DNA of 37,544 nt from Planctomycetota bacterium (GTDB taxonomy: Bacteria; Planctomycetota; PUPC01; JACPCR01), in contig JAQBXN010000084.1 in assembly GCA_027625095.1 (NCBI GenBank), positions 1-37,544 of the forward strand, written 5' to 3'. This document shows, piece after piece, positions 17,144 through 26,800 of this stretch. The notes under the pieces are model-generated. The model was not told where the DNA came from. It searched no databases and worked only from the letters and a program-made list of their open reading frames with translations. A program made the translations under genes and the position numbers. Within the stretch, counting starts at the first letter, position 1. Every line of letters starts with the position of its first letter.

Positions 17144-17187
17144 GGAAGCGTCTGATTTTCATGGGAAAATTCTGAGACCCGCTTCCT
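17143..17187 (+). promoter_or_regulatory. Predicted antiterminator hairpin
   Basis: AGGAAGCG (17143-17150) is perfectly complementary to CGCTTCCT (17180-17187). Further pairing continues inside: TCT (17151-17153) with AGA (17175-17177), and ATTTTC (17155-17160) with GAAAAT (17165-17170). The 3' arm covers the 5' arm of the terminator (17176-17185), so the two hairpins exclude each other. A ribosome at the leader stop codon would mask 17143-17150 and favour termination. A ribosome stalled at the Cys codons would leave it free and favour read-through into cysE. Confidence 0.65.
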
Positions 17188-17204
17188 TGAAGCGGGTCTT
17201 TTTT
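17176..17204 (+). terminator. Attenuator terminator upstream of cysE
   Basis: GACCCGCTTC (17176-17185), loop CTT, GAAGCGGGTC (17189-17198), then six T (17199-17204): a perfect 10-bp stem. It lies only 19 bases before the cysE ATG. No other plus-strand gene precedes it for over 1.3 kb except the short leader ORF, so it most likely controls cysE rather than ending an upstream gene. Confidence 0.92.
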
Positions 17205-17223
17205 ATTCTTGTCGAATCCAAAG

Positions 17224-17859
17224 ATGTTCAAGACCATCATCGGTGATATCAAAGCGGTTCATCACAACGATCCAGCGGCCAAGAGCTATATCGAGACAAT
17301 GCTCTGCCATACCCCCTTACATGCGATATTGCTGCACCGGGTCGCGCACTTTCTTCGTACCAGTCTGCACCTCCCGGTTCTCCCACGCTTTATCTCTGTG
17401 ATCGCGCACTGGTGGACGGGAGTAGAAATCCATCCCGGCGCCACGATCGGCAACCGGTTCTTCATCGACCATGGGACGGGCGTGGTCATCGGTGAAACGG
17501 CGGAGATAGGTGACAACTGCGTCATCTTTCACAACGTAACTATGGGCGGCACCGGAAAACACCACGGCAAACGCCACCCGACGATCGAAGACAACGTCTT
17601 CATCGGAACTGGTGCGGTTCTGCTCGGCCCAATCCGGGTCGGCCACAACTCGAAGATCGGGGCAAATTCTTTCATCATCATGCACGACGTCCCGCCGAAC
17701 AGCACTGTGGTCGGAACGCCAGCGAAAATCGTCAAACGGGAAGGCAGAAAAGTGGATGAAGACCTGAATCCCACCGTCCTCTCCGAACATTCTGTCGAAG
17801 TGGAAATCTCGAACGAAGCAGCATCCGCTCCGGCGAGGCAAGCGGCAAACTCAATATAA
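17224..17859 (+). CDS. cysE: Serine O-acetyltransferase
   Basis: 211 residues from ATG 17224; a TTG at 17209 would add five residues. It transfers acetyl from acetyl-CoA to L-serine, making O-acetylserine, the carbon precursor of cysteine. The short helical N-terminal domain (DPAAKSYIETMLCHTPLHAI) is followed by a left-handed beta helix: GVEIHPGATIG, FFIDHGTGVVIGETAEIGDN with the catalytic His, then NVTMGGTG and the KRHPTIEDNVFIGTGAVLLG hexapeptide stretch. The length fits the short Bacillus-like form. The C-terminal tail after GTPAKIVKREG is poorly conserved. It is followed five bases later by mnmG. The leader at 17054-17204 suggests attenuation by cysteine supply. Confidence 0.93.
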   Translation: MFKTIIGDIKAVHHNDPAAKSYIETMLCHTPLHAILLHRVAHFLRTSLHLPVLPRFISVIAHWWTGVEIHPGATIGNRFFIDHGTGVVIGETAEIGDNCVIFHNVTMGGTGKHHGKRHPTIEDNVFIGTGAVLLGPIRVGHNSKIGANSFIIMHDVPPNSTVVGTPAKIVKREGRKVDEDLNPTVLSEHSVEVEISNEAASAPARQAANSI

Positions 17860-17864
17860 AAATC

Positions 17865-19712
17865 ATGGACGAGACATACGACGTAATTGTGATCGGCGCG
17901 GGCCATGCCGGCGTGGAAGCAGCCACGGCCGCGGCCAGAATGGGTTGCCGGACCATGATCTGCACCATCAATCTTGACACCATTGGACAGATGTCCTGCA
18001 ACCCGGCCATTGGCGGCCTCGCCAAAGGGCAACTGGTCCGAGAGGTCGATGCTCTGGGCGGTATCATGGGGCAGGTCATTGACCAGTCCGGCATTCAGTA
18101 TCGGATGCTCAATCGCAGCAAAGGGCCGGCAGTCCGCGCGCCGAGAGCACAGGCGGATAAGAAACTTTATCAATTCACCGTCAAGCACATCCTGGAGCAA
18201 CAGGAAGGCTTGATGATCCGGCAAGACATGGTGAACGCTCTCGAGATGAATGGTCACAAAGTCACCGGCGTCCTGACTCAATCCGGCCGGGTGTATAAAG
18301 CCAAAACCATCGTGGTAACCACCGGCACTTTTCTCAAGGGCCTGATGCACATGGGCGAGGCAAAGATCGGGGGCGGCCGCATGGGCGATGCAAGGGCCGA
18401 ACACTTTTCGGATGACCTCCGCCAGCTCGGCTTCGATATCCTGCGACTCAAGACAGGGACGCCCCCCAGACTGAATGGACGCACGATTGATTTTGCCGGA
18501 CTGGAAATCCAGCACGGAGAAGAGCCTCCACCTCAGTTCTCATTTCAAACGGAACGTATCGAGCGGCCATCGCTGCCCTGCCACATCACCTATACCAACG
18601 AAAAAGTCCATCAGATCATCAACGAAAACCTGCATCGCTCACCCATGTACAGCGGCCAGATAGAAGGTATCGGCCCCCGCTACTGCCCGTCCATCGAAGA
18701 CAAGGTCGTTCGTTTTGCGGATAAGGCGGCTCACCAGATTTTCCTCGAGCCCGAAGGGGAAAACACCCTCGAGTACTACTGCAACGGCATTTCCACCAGC
18801 CTGCCTCAGGACGTTCAGTCACAGATAGTTCATGCCATCGCCGGCCTGGAGAACGCGGACATCATGCGATACGGATACGCGGTCGAGTACGACATGGTGC
18901 CCGCCCGGCAGCTCTATCCGTGGCTCGAAACCAGGCTCGTTGAAAACCTCTTCCATGCGGGCCAGATCAACGGTACTTCAGGATATGAAGAGGCCGCCGC
19001 CCAGGGCATTATGGCTGGCATCAACGCCGCACTAAGAGTGCGAGGCGAAGAACCTTTCATCCTGGGCCGTGAAGAAGCATATATCGGGGTGCTGTTAGAT
19101 GACCTGGTCACCGAAGACCCACGCGAGCCCTACCGCATGTTCACCTCTCGTGCGGAATACCGACTCCTGCTTCGACAAGACAATGCAGACCGCCGCCTGA
19201 TGAAATACGGCTGGAAGTACGGTCTATTACCCGAGACCGCATGGAAAAAATTGGAACAGAAGGAAAAGCAAATCGCTGAAACCATTGCATTCATGGATAA
19301 GAAATTTCTCGACCAGCGCTCCCTTGTCCAGCACCTGCGGCGACCTGAGCAAGAATACGATGACATCGAGGCCATGAGCCCGGAACTCAAAGCGCTCGAA
19401 CTCTCAGAAGCTGTAAGGGAACAGATCAACATCCAGGTGAAATACGAGGGCTATATCAAGCGACAGGAGCTGCAGGTCATCAAGATGCACGAACTGGAGG
19501 CGGAGGCACTGCCTGCGGATGTGGATTACTCCGCCATCAACTCACTCAGCAACGAAGCCCGAGGCAAACTCGATCACATCCGCCCATTGACGGTCGGCCA
19601 GGCGTCACGCATCTCTGGCGTAACTCCGGCGGACATCTCCGTCCTGATGGTGTATTTCAAGGGCGGGCGAGCCCTGCCGAGGATGGCAGAGGTTAACAGT
19701 AACCCGCTGTAG
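17865..19712 (+). CDS. mnmG: tRNA uridine-5-carboxymethylaminomethyl modification enzyme MnmG (GidA)
   Basis: 615 residues, the usual length. The FAD-binding motif IGAGHAGVEAA lies at residues 10-20. Family blocks MSCNPAIGGLAKGQLVREVD and TGTFLKGLMHMGEAKIGGGR are present, and the C-terminal helical domain has YEGYIKRQ and ISGVTPADISVLMVY. With MnmE it uses FAD, NADH and methylene-tetrahydrofolate to make cmnm5U at the wobble position of certain tRNAs. It begins five bases after cysE and is probably co-transcribed, so it may share cysteine-responsive control. Cysteine also supplies sulfur for thiolation of the same wobble uridines, a possible rationale. A weak hairpin (CCCGC-tgta-GCGGG, 19703-19716) overlaps its stop codon. 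Confidence 0.97.
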   Translation: MDETYDVIVIGAGHAGVEAATAAARMGCRTMICTINLDTIGQMSCNPAIGGLAKGQLVREVDALGGIMGQVIDQSGIQYRMLNRSKGPAVRAPRAQADKKLYQFTVKHILEQQEGLMIRQDMVNALEMNGHKVTGVLTQSGRVYKAKTIVVTTGTFLKGLMHMGEAKIGGGRMGDARAEHFSDDLRQLGFDILRLKTGTPPRLNGRTIDFAGLEIQHGEEPPPQFSFQTERIERPSLPCHITYTNEKVHQIINENLHRSPMYSGQIEGIGPRYCPSIEDKVVRFADKAAHQIFLEPEGENTLEYYCNGISTSLPQDVQSQIVHAIAGLENADIMRYGYAVEYDMVPARQLYPWLETRLVENLFHAGQINGTSGYEEAAAQGIMAGINAALRVRGEEPFILGREEAYIGVLLDDLVTEDPREPYRMFTSRAEYRLLLRQDNADRRLMKYGWKYGLLPETAWKKLEQKEKQIAETIAFMDKKFLDQRSLVQHLRRPEQEYDDIEAMSPELKALELSEAVREQINIQVKYEGYIKRQELQVIKMHELEAEALPADVDYSAINSLSNEARGKLDHIRPLTVGQASRISGVTPADISVLMVYFKGGRALPRMAEVNSNPL

Positions 19713-19831
19713 CGGGCTTGTTCATCTAATTCCGAAATGGAGATGACACCACATGCCTTTTCCTGAATGGTATCCCGGCTCGCAAGCGTCCATTATTCCA
19801 ACCCTCCATCATTCCTCTCTTCACCTCCTCC

Positions 19832-21322
19832 ATGCCACTCCAGTCCAATCCATATTTTCAGGCGGTTCGTGAGCATGCTGACAACATGCTCGAATACGGT
19901 CGGCCGCTCCATTTCGAAAATCCATGTCCGCTCTTTTCCGGCACCGTCGACGTCAAGGACAGGGAAATCACCACCAGCACGATCATGCCGCCACCGGGCA
20001 TCCGACTGAGTGACTTCAACTGGTGCGGCAACAACTTGATGCACGATGTCCCGTTTCTGGAATCGCTGAATGCGCTCAGCCAGTTGACCGGTGATTCCAA
20101 GTATTCACAGGCCGTGGATGATGTTTTTGAGTTCTATGGAAAGCACTGTCCTCACCCGGATACTGGACTCTTTCCCTGGGGCGAGCATGCTCAATGGAGC
20201 TTCCATGACCGATGTGCCCTGCCCTGCGCTTTTACGAATGGCCTGCAGCATTACCTTCATGACAATTACATCATTCACGACCACATGCGATTCGCCCCGG
20301 GATGGTTCTGGGAAAAGATGTGGCAACATCATCCAGACGCAGTCGTGAATTTTGCTCATGGATTGCACTGGCATATCGTCAATGAGGAGACCTTTGAACA
20401 TAATCGGCACGGCACTCTCACCAAGAACTGGTGGCGCGACCCCAAAAATCCGGACAACGGACCGGGCAAAGATTTCGCCCGTTACTCAGGCCACTTCATA
20501 TTTGATGCCCTTTTCGCATGTTTCAAATCCAAAGATACCGCGCACGCGGACTGGGCACGCCGCAAATTGAAATGGCATACGGACAAGCCGCTGCCCAACG
20601 GCATTATTCGTGGCTGTGCACGGACACCGAGCTACGAACAAGCAGGCCAGCATGACGGACTTGCCCTCAGCGTTGCTGATGCGGCAGATCTCTTCGAAGC
20701 GGACAGCCCAATCGGCAATGAATTCGCCGGCTACGCTATGGAACTTTTTGATGCCCGTATTCAAGAGGTGAAGCAGCGGCCCAAGCCCGAAATCAAGGAG
20801 GATGTGGACGGGGAGATCTGGGTGAACGGATATTTTCGGAAACCGAGGAAAAGCGTAGGGCTCGGCCGGGGCAGCACAAATCTCCAACTCCTGAAAAGAA
20901 CGGGCCAAGAATGGTTTGCGGATGCGACCATCGAACACGCGCGCTGGGAGTCCGAATGCCTCCCTCCCCCACCTCCTGGGGTGACCATCCTTGCACGTAC
21001 CTATGAGATACGACTGGACAATGCTTTGTCGGCCTACGTGGCCTCCGGCCAAAGACGCTTCCTCAATAGCGCGGACCAATTCGCCAAACTCGCTATGGAG
21101 GCACTTTATCGGAACGGGATGTTCATGGGCGCCAGCAATATGAAAATATTCCGCGCAACCTCGGCATCCGAATACCACATAGATCAATGGGCCGAACCGA
21201 CCACGCCCGGGCTCTACTACAGTGTGTCCGGCACACCTTTACTCGTGCGCTCAATGCTCAGGCTGGCGCTGCTTCAGGAAGGTGAGGAGGACATCCTCGG
21301 CGTGGATCTTCATTCGCGGTAA
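19832..21322 (+). CDS. Helical toroid-like protein, possibly carbohydrate-active
   Basis: 496 residues without a signal peptide. Trp-, His- and Asp-rich helical segments recur (FNWCGNNLMHDVPFLESLNA, TGDSKYSQAVDDVFEFYGKH, FLNSADQFAKLAMEALYRNG). This spacing resembles (alpha/alpha)6-toroid glycosidases or polysaccharide lyases, whose helices line a central active site. I cannot point to catalytic residues or name a family. No ribosome binding site is clear before ATG 19832. It is 119 bases from mnmG on the same strand and probably separately transcribed. Antisense frames such as 20486-21187 are shadows. Confidence 0.7.
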   Translation: MPLQSNPYFQAVREHADNMLEYGRPLHFENPCPLFSGTVDVKDREITTSTIMPPPGIRLSDFNWCGNNLMHDVPFLESLNALSQLTGDSKYSQAVDDVFEFYGKHCPHPDTGLFPWGEHAQWSFHDRCALPCAFTNGLQHYLHDNYIIHDHMRFAPGWFWEKMWQHHPDAVVNFAHGLHWHIVNEETFEHNRHGTLTKNWWRDPKNPDNGPGKDFARYSGHFIFDALFACFKSKDTAHADWARRKLKWHTDKPLPNGIIRGCARTPSYEQAGQHDGLALSVADAADLFEADSPIGNEFAGYAMELFDARIQEVKQRPKPEIKEDVDGEIWVNGYFRKPRKSVGLGRGSTNLQLLKRTGQEWFADATIEHARWESECLPPPPPGVTILARTYEIRLDNALSAYVASGQRRFLNSADQFAKLAMEALYRNGMFMGASNMKIFRATSASEYHIDQWAEPTTPGLYYSVSGTPLLVRSMLRLALLQEGEEDILGVDLHSR

Positions 21323-21417
21323 ACGGGGGTACGCCGGGTCCATCCGGCTCAGCACTGCGAATTGAAGGTGCAATCGGACTCACCGAAAGGATCCGCTTCA
21401 GAGCGTCGAACTCAGGT

Positions 21418-22359
21418 TTATATCCCGACCGTGATGCCGCCAAACACTTCACGTATCCGGCGGCAGTCTTCATCGGGAAGCGGTGGGCCGAGGATCGCTT
21501 CGACGTTTTCTTCCAGATGCTTGATGTTTCCGGTCCCGATGATCACAGAGGAGATGGATTCGGGCGCTGCGGCGAACTTGTAACCCGCGGCGACCACCGA
21601 CTCGACATGTTCACGGACAAGGAAGCCCAAAGGATTCGTCTTCGGCAGCGCATCTTCCGCAATCCAACCCTTACTTTTCCAATCGGAGACCAGTTCCTCC
21701 AGCTCGTCCGGGCGTGTCAGCTTGATACGTACGCTTGCCATATTCAGGACGCCGACGTTTCGCTGCTGTGCCATCGCCAGAATCTTGTCTTCTGCAGTCA
21801 CGTTCAGGATGCCGTACTTGACCATGATCGTTTCCCACAGATCGTCCGTCAATGCCATCTCCAGCATCGCGTGTTTCGGATCGGCCTTGAAGTTGGCGGT
21901 CATTCCAATGTGCCGAATCTTGCCCTGCTTCTGCAACCGCTCGACAGCCGAGTAGATTGAATCCACCACTGGGCGATAGTGCTGCGGCAAGACACCATGA
22001 AACTGATAGAGATCAATAGCCTCCATTCCGAGTTGCCGCAGGCTGGTCTCGCATGACTCTATCACATCGTTCGGAGCAACCAGACCATCCTCACCATCTT
22101 TGAGGGTCATAAACTTCGTCGCCACGATTACCTCATCACGCGGCAAGTCTTTCAAGGCCCTTCCAAGAATTTCTTCCGTATTGCGATACGCCAAGGCGGT
22201 GTCGAAAAAATTGATGCCCAACTCAAAGGCGCGATGGATCAGCCGGATGGACTCCTGCTCGTTCTTGTCCGTTCTGACTCCGATCTGACTTGGCCCGCCA
22301 GTGCCGAGGCTGGCAAGAGAAACTTTCAGACCGGTACGACCTAGGGTGCGGTAGAGCAT
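21418..22359 (-). CDS. Aldo/keto reductase
   Basis: 313 residues from ATG 22359; a TTG at 22374 would add five. The AKR (beta/alpha)8 barrel tetrad is complete: D53 (FFDTA), Y58 (ALAY), K82 (ATKF) and H121 (QFHG). The N terminus MLYRTLGRTGLKVS is typical of bacterial AKRs. It is an NAD(P)H-dependent carbonyl or sugar oxidoreductase of unknown substrate. It is divergent from the DUF4143 ATPase gene, with 133 bases between the start codons. Confidence 0.92.
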   Translation of the reverse strand: MLYRTLGRTGLKVSLASLGTGGPSQIGVRTDKNEQESIRLIHRAFELGINFFDTALAYRNTEEILGRALKDLPRDEVIVATKFMTLKDGEDGLVAPNDVIESCETSLRQLGMEAIDLYQFHGVLPQHYRPVVDSIYSAVERLQKQGKIRHIGMTANFKADPKHAMLEMALTDDLWETIMVKYGILNVTAEDKILAMAQQRNVGVLNMASVRIKLTRPDELEELVSDWKSKGWIAEDALPKTNPLGFLVREHVESVVAAGYKFAAAPESISSVIIGTGNIKHLEENVEAILGPPLPDEDCRRIREVFGGITVGI

Positions 22360-22457
22360 GGGTTCGGAGGTCAAAGGTTCAGAGTTTCAGCACCACGATT
22401 CGTTGTTTTACTTGAGCCGAAGCTTGAACTCTCATGGCCTGTCCCACCAAATCAAAC

Positions 22458-22490
22458 TTGAAATCTTGCAATTAAATTGCAAGATTTCAA
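22458..22490. promoter_or_regulatory. Perfect 33-bp palindrome before the DUF4143 ATPase gene
   Basis: TTGAAATCTTGCAATT (22458-22473), a single central A, and AATTGCAAGATTTCAA (22475-22490): two perfectly complementary 16-base arms. The palindrome ends two bases before ATG 22493, where it could act as an operator (possibly self-regulatory) or as an mRNA hairpin hiding the start. It has no T-tract and is not a terminator. Confidence 0.7.
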
Positions 22491-22492
22491 CT

Positions 22493-23632
22493 ATGATTCA
22501 TCGCGCAGGCTACCTCATGCAGCTTCAAGAGGCGGTTGGCAGAAGTCCCGTGGTGGCCCTTCTGGGCCCACGCCAATGCGGTAAAACCACTTTGGCCAGG
22601 CAGTTACTGGCCGCGGATTCCCCGAATTATCTGGATCTGGAAGATCCGGCAGTGGAAGTACTGCTCGAAAATCCCATGCTGGCCCTGCAATCGTTACAGG
22701 GCCTGGTGGTGATCGATGAAGCACAGAGACAACCTGGCATCTTTCCCGTGCTTCGAGTGCTGGCAGATCGCGAGGAGCGACAGGCCACCTTCCTCGTTCT
22801 GGGAAGCGCCTCACCAGATCTCTCCCGGCAGGCATCAGAATCGCTGGCCGGACGGGTCGAAATCATCGAAATGCAGGGCTTTGATTTGAGCGAGATTCCG
22901 CAAAGTGACAGGGACAAGCTGTGGATTCGCGGTGGATTCCCAAGATCGTTCCTCGGGCCAACAGAGCAAGAGAGTCTGCGCTGGCGCCGTGACTTTGTTC
23001 GTACATTTCTGGAGCGAGACCTGGCGAATCTCGGTTTCGGAATGGCTCCGACTGCAATGCGACGTTTCTGGACGATGATTTCCCACTATCACGGGCAACT
23101 CTGGAATGGCAGCGAAGTGGCGGCGTCCCTGGGCATCGCCCCCAACACGGCGCGCGCCTACCTCGATGCGTTGGAACAGACATACATGATCCGCCGACTG
23201 CAACCGTGGCATGCAAACGTCGGCAAACGACTGGTCAAGACACCCAAAATCTACTTTCGTGACAGTGGGTTATTCCACAGCCTTCAATCGATCGAATCGG
23301 AATCCGTGCTGAAGACTCATCCAAAACTGGGGGCCTCATGGGAGGGATTCGCATTGGAGGAAACGCTTCGGGCATTACAGCCCGACGATGCATGGTTCTA
23401 CGCGGTACACAGCGGGTCTGAGCTCGACCTGTTCTTAATCCATAAGGGAAGACGGTTAGGAATCGAGTTCAAACGCCAGGACGGGCCCCGGCTGAGCCGT
23501 TCCATGTCGATCGCCATCGAGGATCTTCAGCTCGATGCGCTGTGGGTAGTTTACCCCGGTTCACGCACATACGACCTCAGCGACATGGTTCGTGTGGTCC
23601 CCCTGTGGGAGGTTCGCTCGCAGACGCTGTGA
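22493..23632 (+). CDS. AAA-type ATPase with DUF4143 and nuclease-like C terminus
   Basis: 379 residues from ATG 22493. The frame is open to 22358, but the extra residues are unlike the family and would be translated from the palindrome. Walker A is GPRQCGKTT (25-33) and Walker B is LVVIDEAQ (71-78). A winged-helix-like DUF4143 region follows (GSEVAASLGIAPNTARAYLDAL), and near the end GSELDLFL then LGIEFKRQ has the spacing of a PD-(D/E)XK-type nuclease fold. Such ATPases are widespread orphans in environmental genomes; their role is unknown, with defence or mobile links often suggested. It sits divergent from an aldo/keto reductase. Confidence 0.88.
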   Translation: MIHRAGYLMQLQEAVGRSPVVALLGPRQCGKTTLARQLLAADSPNYLDLEDPAVEVLLENPMLALQSLQGLVVIDEAQRQPGIFPVLRVLADREERQATFLVLGSASPDLSRQASESLAGRVEIIEMQGFDLSEIPQSDRDKLWIRGGFPRSFLGPTEQESLRWRRDFVRTFLERDLANLGFGMAPTAMRRFWTMISHYHGQLWNGSEVAASLGIAPNTARAYLDALEQTYMIRRLQPWHANVGKRLVKTPKIYFRDSGLFHSLQSIESESVLKTHPKLGASWEGFALEETLRALQPDDAWFYAVHSGSELDLFLIHKGRRLGIEFKRQDGPRLSRSMSIAIEDLQLDALWVVYPGSRTYDLSDMVRVVPLWEVRSQTL

Positions 23633-23815
23633 GGGAGAGGCCTCCTGATCCCCAATACCTGTCTGATCCCACGCTCGCGCCAGAAGGACGACAAGACAGT
23701 GGGTGCGCCGTAGCAAGCACCCGCTGCCTTGTGTATGGGAGGTGGGACGGTCTGTGCGGCTGGGACGTGCCGCGGCGGGGCAAACAAAGCGCCCGGGACA
23801 AGGCGCGAATCTCCT
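23633..23815. other. GC-rich intergenic stretch between convergent genes
   Basis: No gene is seen. It contains the inverted pair GGGTGC (23701-23706) and GCACCC (23717-23722) with a 10-base loop but no T-tract. Short frames across it lack recognisable features. Confidence 0.4.
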
Positions 23816-26800
23816 TTATTTGTTGAGCGAAAGATTTATCTGGTTTCCGGGACGCAGCCGCTTCACGTCATTGACCGAAAGGTCATTGACCTTCGCCACG
23901 TCCTTCCAAAGCATCGGGTCACCGAGTTCTCGCTTGCAGATAATCCAGAGACTTTCGCCCTTTTGAATGGTGTACATCTTCTTCGCATTACCAGGTTCCG
24001 TGCCCTGGGCAGGCGCCAGAGCGCTGAGATTCGGCATGGATCTCGACTCTTCTGCCGACTTTTTCACAGCGGGCTGCCCTGTCGTTCCAGGATCTTTAGC
24101 CTTGGCGACCTGCTGCGGCTCACGATATGGCTCCAAATCCGGGATATCCGCACCGCGCGTCATTACTGGCTTCTTTGAAACCAATTGGGCTACATTCTGC
24201 TCCTGCACTTCTGAACCTGAACTTATCGGACCAGGATTGGATTCTGATGAATCTTCCGAGGGGACATCAGATACCCGACTCCCACCAATACTGGTCCCGA
24301 CTGCAGTAAGCTCGGCCGGCTGTTCTCGTTGGTCTCCGACGGGGACCAGGGGTCTTGGAAGTAGCGGCGTGGCATCATTGATTTTTGCCAACTCCTGGAA
24401 CGTTCCCGGCTGACTTGGCGTCGCTTGAGGCTGCCTTATCAAATACAGTCCAAGCGCGGCGATGAGCGCTACCGCCGCAGCATGGACGTAAATATGCCGA
24501 TTCCTGATGGCTTCCATCTGATTGCGTTCTACCAGCTTTTCTTCACGGACAAGTCGTAACTGGCGCTTCGTGTTGTCCAGTTCTTCGACTTGATCTGTGT
24601 AGTCGCGCTCCTTGTCTTGAAGACGTTGTTCAATCCCAACAATCGAGATCGAACTGTCCTCCAGTGCGACGGCCAACCGTTGCACTTCTTCCTGCTTCTG
24701 TTCCTTTTCACCGTATACCCGTTGTAATTCTTCGCTGACGTCATCCCGCTCATTCCGATATCTGTCACGTTCGTTGAACGCCTCCGGGAGCTCTATCTGG
24801 GACAGGCGAAGGAGTTCTTCTTTCTGAGTATCGAGCATTTGGCCAAGGGACTCGTTTCGCTCGCTAACCATGTCCAACTCTTCTTTAAGCGCATCCTGTT
24901 GCTCCAGGCTCTCGAGCACTTCCAGTTCACGCCTTGAAAGCTCTTCTCTGCTGCCCTCAAGCTGTGTCTCGAAGGAAATTACCTGCTGATAAAGTTTGTT
25001 TTGCGCAGCACGGCTTTCCTCCTCAACCTGGGCAATCACAAGCAAGGCGTGCTCTTCGGCGCTGAGGACTCGAGACTGCATCTCCTGAAGTCTTGTCTCT
25101 TTGATCTCGTGCTCGCGTGAGAGCTTTTGAGTCTTCTTGCGCTCATGAGACAGCTCACCCAGCAGCATGTCACGTTCTCGTTCCAATGAAGGAATGACTT
25201 CGTTTCGCAGAGTAACAATCTCTGATTGTTTCCCTTGAATCTCCAGATCGAAGGCGGCATTTTCAGCTTCCAGTTGATTAAGTTGCTGCGCCATCTGTAC
25301 ATGGCGGGCTTCAATCTCTTGAAGTCGCAGAGTTCGCTGCTGCAGTTCAGACCACTCCGCATCGAGCTTTGCCTGCAGAGCGCCAACCAATTCTGTATTG
25401 GACTCTTCATGATTACTTAGTGCGTTCTCGAATTGCCTTGAGGCTTGCTCTGACTTGAGTTGTGTTTCATTCAGTCTGAAATACAGCTCTTCGATTTCTT
25501 CGCGATGCTGAATATCACGGCGAGCCATTTCATCGAAGTTTGTCTTCGCATTTGCCAGATCCTGCTCGAACTTCTCATTCTCCAAACGCACACGCTCATG
25601 GGCTGCCAAGGCGTCTTCGAGCACCTGTTCAAGCGCCTGTGCATGCTGAATAGAATGGGCAAGTTCTGCTTCGGCCTTGCCTAAGCTGTGTTCGTATTCC
25701 TGCTGTTGTTCCTCGCTCTCAACAGTGCTGGAAATTGCTGCGCCTCGAACATCAGCACTTGCTTTTTCAATGCTCAAGCGAGCGTATTCAAGCTCATCTT
25801 CCAGTACGGAGGTTCGTGCCTGCAGGCCGTGGTTGGATGCTTCAGTCTCACGGAGCGATGCCTGCAACTGACCCATCTGGGAACGGACACTTTCGTATGC
25901 GTTGTGTTTATTGGAGAGCTCCTGCAGTGTGCGCTGATTGTTTTCTACCAAATCACGGATGGCACGCTCTTCCTGCTGAAGCGACTTTTCAAGATCCTGG
26001 ATAGTTGCCCTCGCAAGCTCCAATTCCGTCTCGACGTTTTCGAGTTCATCGACTCTGTCCTGCAGCCTGTCGACTTCTTCAGTCCGCAGTTGAATCTTTT
26101 CTTCGAGTTCAGCGATATGCCGTGTAGAGACGACCATCCATTCCTGATGGATACGACTGATCTCTTCGCTCTCGGCTTTGAGGGCTGCTTCTCTCTTCTC
26201 CGATGAATCCCGAAACTCCAGGAGTTTGGCCTTCTTAAGTTCGATCTCCTTTTTCTCTGTTTCGACAAGATGGATTAGCTCCACATTTTCAGCCTGGACA
26301 CGCTGGAGCTCGGCATGGTGAGCATCAAGATCCAGCTGCCACTCCTCGGAAATCGGTTTGCTTTCGAGCTCTTCCATCTGCGTCTGTATCTTTGCACGAA
26401 GATGCTTCATTTCTTTCTGAGTGGTTTCCCGAATGGCATTTGATTCTTTCAGCCTGGCTTGGGCTGAATCGAGTTCCCTCTTGAGCACGTCGGCTCTCTG
26501 CTTCTCATCGGTATTTGCTTCCATGCGAGACTGCAGACTCTCCACCTGATGCTCCAGGGCTTCGAGCTTCCTTTGATAATCGAACTCGAGGGACTCCCAT
26601 GATGCACGGCTTTCATGCAATTGCTGCTGGATGGTTGAACTGTCAAAGCCCGCAGCCTGGAGTTCCGCCAGTTGTAGACGGAGGGAGTCATTGAGAGCTT
26701 CGATCTCGCCGATCTGTTTCAGATATTCCTCCTCCACACCTTTGTGGATCTCTTTCTCAGCACTGAGCTGACCGCGAATGCTTTCCGCCTGCGAAGCCGA

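Noticed and set aside
17054..17204. T-box or SAM riboswitch upstream of cysE
   Set aside because: The T-box sequence AGGGTGGNACCGCG and SAM-aptamer core motifs are absent. The Cys-codon ORF accounts for the layout.
19703..19716. Intrinsic terminator of mnmG
   Set aside because: The stem is only 5 bp and no T-run follows, so I mention it under mnmG but do not call it.
20486..21187. 233-residue antisense frame in the toroid-like gene
   Set aside because: No recognisable motif or start signal; it is a shadow of a better frame. The same applies to 29684-30469 opposite the MLE-type gene.
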